The position numbers were made by a program, and so were the translations under genes. Below are positions 61,439 to 64,000 of a stretch of DNA of 64,000 nt, one piece after another. The notes below the pieces were generated by a model that searched no databases, was not told where the DNA came from, and worked only from the letters and a program-made list of their open reading frames with translations. The stretch comes from Orenia marismortui DSM 5156 (GTDB lineage: Bacteria; Bacillota; Halanaerobiia; Halobacteroidales; Halobacteroidaceae), in NCBI RefSeq assembly GCF_000379025.1, contig NZ_KB900620.1, forward strand, positions 54,802 through 118,801, given 5' to 3'. Every line of letters begins with the position of its first letter. The stretch's first letter is position 1.

Positions 61439-62389
61439 CTACTTATTAAAAATTCTACTTACTAAATTGTTCTCTATACTCAAAAAATCCATTAGTTTAG
61501 ATTTGTAATATTCTTTCTTTAACTTTAGCTTAAAGGAAGTAATTGATTTATCTCTTCTTTCAAAATTAAGGTTGAGGTTGCGGATAATAAAATCATTTAA
61601 AGAATCTAAGATCTGATTATTAAGCCTCTTAACCTCTTCTAAATCATCTTCAATAATTCTATTGGAGGCTTCTATGGGAATAACTCCTGTAAGTAAATAA
61701 TATAAGATTGCTGTTAAACTATAAACATCTGAATACTTTCCCTGTTCTGCCTTAGTTGAATAAAATTCTATCGGTGAAAAGCCAGGAGTTAATAAGATTT
61801 TCTTCTTTCTATTAAGCTTATAATTGATAGCAGATCCAAAATCAATTAGTATAGGTTTATCTTCAGAAATTATAATATTACTAGGCTTTATATCTCTATG
61901 GATAAATCCTAATTGATGAATACTATTAACCGCATCTAATAAAGGAAAAAATATTCTTTTCAAAAAAAGATCAAGGCTAAACTCTTCATCTGCATAATAT
62001 TCTTTTAAATTTTTTCCTTTATAATACTTCATTACTAAATAGGCAGTATTATTCTCTTCAAAATAATCATAACACTGAGCAATATATTCATTCTCTAACC
62101 TCTTCATTAATCTACCTTCATCCAAGAATGCTTCTTTAGCTTTTCTAAATTTATCTTTAAATAAAGGATTATTACAAACAATACTTTTCCCATCTAAATC
62201 CCTTAAAGCTAGATTCCTAATAAAAAATTCTTTGATAACAACTTCTTTTTGATCTACTAAGTCATTAGCCAAATAAACTATAGACATATTACTCCTGTCA
62301 GCTAAACTTTTTTTAATTAGATACTTATCTTTTAACATAACTTCCTTAGGAAGATAAATATAATCTAATTCTTGACAATTATTTGTCAC
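61439..62389 (-). CDS. Soluble Ser/Thr protein kinase (Hanks type)
   Basis: A 316-residue kinase domain without a membrane helix or PASTA repeats. The glycine loop is degenerate (KKSLADRSNMSIVYLA), with the ATP Lys53 in VVIKEF. The catalytic loop HRDIKPSNIII lies near 166, then LIDFGSA and an activation segment LLTPGFSPIEFYSTKAEQGK ending in the SDVYSLTAILYYLLTG helix. It resembles kinases that accompany FHA or PP2C modules more than PrkC. It starts 16 bases after a PP2C phosphatase gene, so the two should act on shared substrates. Confidence 0.9.
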   Translation of the reverse strand: MTNNCQELDYIYLPKEVMLKDKYLIKKSLADRSNMSIVYLANDLVDQKEVVIKEFFIRNLALRDLDGKSIVCNNPLFKDKFRKAKEAFLDEGRLMKRLENEYIAQCYDYFEENNTAYLVMKYYKGKNLKEYYADEEFSLDLFLKRIFFPLLDAVNSIHQLGFIHRDIKPSNIIISEDKPILIDFGSAINYKLNRKKKILLTPGFSPIEFYSTKAEQGKYSDVYSLTAILYYLLTGVIPIEASNRIIEDDLEEVKRLNNQILDSLNDFIIRNLNLNFERRDKSITSFKLKLKKEYYKSKLMDFLSIENNLVSRIFNK

Positions 62390-62404
62390 TTTTAGCTCCC
62401 CTTA

Positions 62405-64000
62405 CTAAAAGAAGAATAAAAATTTCTTCTTTTTCTCTTTGGTTTCTTTTATTTTATCTTCAATTCTCTGACAATCCTTATCCTTATTTATTTCAGAATA
62501 GATATTATTGGCCTGTTCATAATTAGATATAGCTTCTTCATATTCTTCTTCTTTAAAGTTCTTATCAGCTATTGCTTCATATTCTTCTGCTTTAGTGTAC
62601 TTTTGTACAATAATCGCATTATTGATTTTATAGTCTGTCTTTTCAATCCTTTTTGTCATATTTATCTTAGAATATATCTTTTTAGCTTGCCTATAATTAA
62701 AGATTGCTTCATCATAATTTTTCTCTTCTGACTGCATACACATATCGCCTAATTCTTCATACTCTCTAGCTTCTTTAGATAATTTTGTGATAGAAACTTT
62801 ATTGATTTTATTATTAATTTTATTTATCTTTTCTGTCATATTTAATCCTGAATAAATTACTTTAGCTTCTAAGTACTTCAAATTAGACTGTTTAAAATCT
62901 TCTGCTTGGAATAAATTATCACCTTCTAATTCAATTGCTCTTGCTCTTTTGAGCTTATCTCCTTGCTGAATCATCTTTTCTGCTTCAATTATCCTCTCTT
63001 CTACTGCTTTTTCCTTCTGGGACAAATTATTCTTAGTATAGATCTGAAGTGCTATAGTATATTTTTCTTTAGCCAACATAAATTTATCTGATTTAAAGAA
63101 GACATCTGCTTCCTCTTCATATCTAACACCCTTCAGTATGATTTCAGATTTTGATATTTTACTTTCTATCTCCTCTAAACTATAATCTTTAATCTTTAAA
63201 TAAGTTAATTGAGCCTTATTATATTTACTTAATGCTTTCTTATATTCTTGGCTATTAAATTTCTCATCACCTTCTTCTTCTAAATTCTGACCAGTAATGA
63301 TCATTTTAATAGTATCTATTTTTTGCTTAATTGCTTCTAGCTTTCTTTCACTTTTAACTTGGGCATAAGTCAACTTTACTTGCTGATATTTCTTTAAAGC
63401 TTCTTCATACTGCTTTTCCTGATATAACTTATTTCCTTCTTTTTCATTCTTTATTGCTCCAGCCAATCTTTTTAGTTTCATCTTTTCCTTCTTAATTCTA
63501 GCTGTTTTCATTGCCTTTACATTTTTTATCTTTTTATAAGTAAAGAAACCTCCAGTTAAGATCAAAATAGGTATTAATATTGCAGCAATCTTCTTATAAG
63601 ATCTCTTTTTACCTACCTTCTCTTTAAATGCTTTCTTAATAGCTAAAGAAACCATAGTATAATTGTCTAAAGTATTATTTGCTTTACTTAATATACTATC
63701 TTCTAAATTTTCTGTGATTTCTTCAACATCACTTGCTTCTTTTATTACATCTAAAATCTCATTATCTCTAGCATTTTCCCAAAAGCCAGAAGTACACATT
63801 AACAATGTATCATCATCCTTTAATTGCTGCTTTTTACTTACATTAATTTTAATTTTACCCTTTTGCCCCAAATAGTTAGTTAAATTATTCCTTTCTTTAT
63901 GTTGATTTAATTCTTTCTCTCTTATTTTATCTACTTCTAACATCATTTGAGCAACACTCTGATCCTTAGTTTTAGTTAATATCTTCCCTTTTCTGAAATG
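62405..64000 (-). CDS. PP2C-type phosphatase fused to a membrane helix and TPR-like repeats, partial
   Basis: The frame is open through the right edge, so the N-terminal part of the phosphatase is missing. The visible start reads FRKGKILTKTKDQSVAQMML, then NNLTNYLG and DDTLLMCTSGFWENARDNEI, typical of the C-terminal half of a PP2C domain, ending NYTMVSLAIK. The usual Asp in SDG is Thr-Ser-Gly here (CTSGFW), and DN becomes LDNYT, so activity may be altered. A membrane helix (AAILIPILILTGGFFTY) follows and then six or seven TPR-like helical units with the pattern EGDxxFxxxxYxxAxxxYxxAxxIY. These units would lie on the far side of the membrane. It pairs with the downstream kinase. Confidence 0.82.
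   Translation of the reverse strand, partial: HFRKGKILTKTKDQSVAQMMLEVDKIREKELNQHKERNNLTNYLGQKGKIKINVSKKQQLKDDDTLLMCTSGFWENARDNEILDVIKEASDVEEITENLEDSILSKANNTLDNYTMVSLAIKKAFKEKVGKKRSYKKIAAILIPILILTGGFFTYKKIKNVKAMKTARIKKEKMKLKRLAGAIKNEKEGNKLYQEKQYEEALKKYQQVKLTYAQVKSERKLEAIKQKIDTIKMIITGQNLEEEGDEKFNSQEYKKALSKYNKAQLTYLKIKDYSLEEIESKISKSEIILKGVRYEEEADVFFKSDKFMLAKEKYTIALQIYTKNNLSQKEKAVEERIIEAEKMIQQGDKLKRARAIELEGDNLFQAEDFKQSNLKYLEAKVIYSGLNMTEKINKINNKINKVSITKLSKEAREYEELGDMCMQSEEKNYDEAIFNYRQAKKIYSKINMTKRIEKTDYKINNAIIVQKYTKAEEYEAIADKNFKEEEYEEAISNYEQANNIYSEINKDKDCQRIEDKIKETKEKKKKFLFFF

Noticed and set aside
61276-61449. Plus-strand coding segment (about 57 codons) after the Ser/Thr kinase gene
   Set aside because: No start codon or ribosome site, overlaps the kinase end, and no recognised similarity; left as a note only.

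Overview
The window is strongly A+T-rich, gene-dense DNA from a spore-forming anaerobic Firmicute. The gene orders polA ... mutM ... ytaF-coaE and accD-accA-pfkA-pyk are classic for Firmicutes, and YtaF is a sporulation-associated membrane protein. SLH-domain and acidic surface proteins, many TTG/GTG starts and strong GGAGG ribosome sites fit the Halanaerobiales (a Halobacteroidaceae/Orenia-like organism). That placement is an inference. Almost all genes are on the minus strand; the exceptions are the SLH protein, tRNA-Leu and the RpiR regulator.

Layout. 1-2651: the dppB-dppC-dppD part of a peptide/nickel ABC importer behind a near-consensus sigma-A promoter. 2698-14238: a housekeeping block read from polA through tldD, tldE, a zinc ribbon, a thioesterase, mutM, an ABC-F ATPase, ytaF, coaE and a lytic transglycosylase. 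14430-16286: a tiny transcription unit for a 24-residue basic peptide, a MITE-like repeat and an SLH protein. 16644-28007: an accessory region with a large DUF499-like ATPase, tRNA-Leu(CAA), a type III restriction-modification pair, a DnaA-domain-I protein and a broken tyrosine integrase. 28243-30458: ahpC-ahpF with a likely Fur/PerR-family operator. 30491-31735: a decayed IS30-family element. 32556-38581: a DUF1232 protein, then a PHP hydrolase, EcfT, fused EcfA and an S component facing a divergent RpiR regulator. 38824-47146: an acyl-CoA synthetase, a partner-switching set (RsbV, RsbW, RsbU-like) with a glycogen debranching enzyme inside it, and a PAS histidine kinase. 47192-55811: surface lipoproteins (an HExxH protease and a nine-unit, about 1600-residue adhesin-like protein) and a GIY-YIG gene between two copies of a composite repeat. 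56511-61091: accDA-pfkA-pyk. 61439-64000: a Ser/Thr kinase and a PP2C phosphatase fused to a membrane helix and TPR-like repeats, running off the right edge.

Non-coding structure is unusually rich. At least eight long palindromes with essentially no loop sit between genes, most behaving as bidirectional terminators. There are also a TIR-bounded MITE-like family, a dispersed 'CACGAATTA' repeat, a 34-bp tandem array and a 63-bp tandem duplication. The best candidates for under-described biology are the DUF499-like ATPase/type III island, the GIY-YIG gene with its flanking repeats, the 24-residue Lys/Arg/Cys peptide unit, the partner-switching/glycogen cluster and the orphan ECF-RpiR-PHP transporter.
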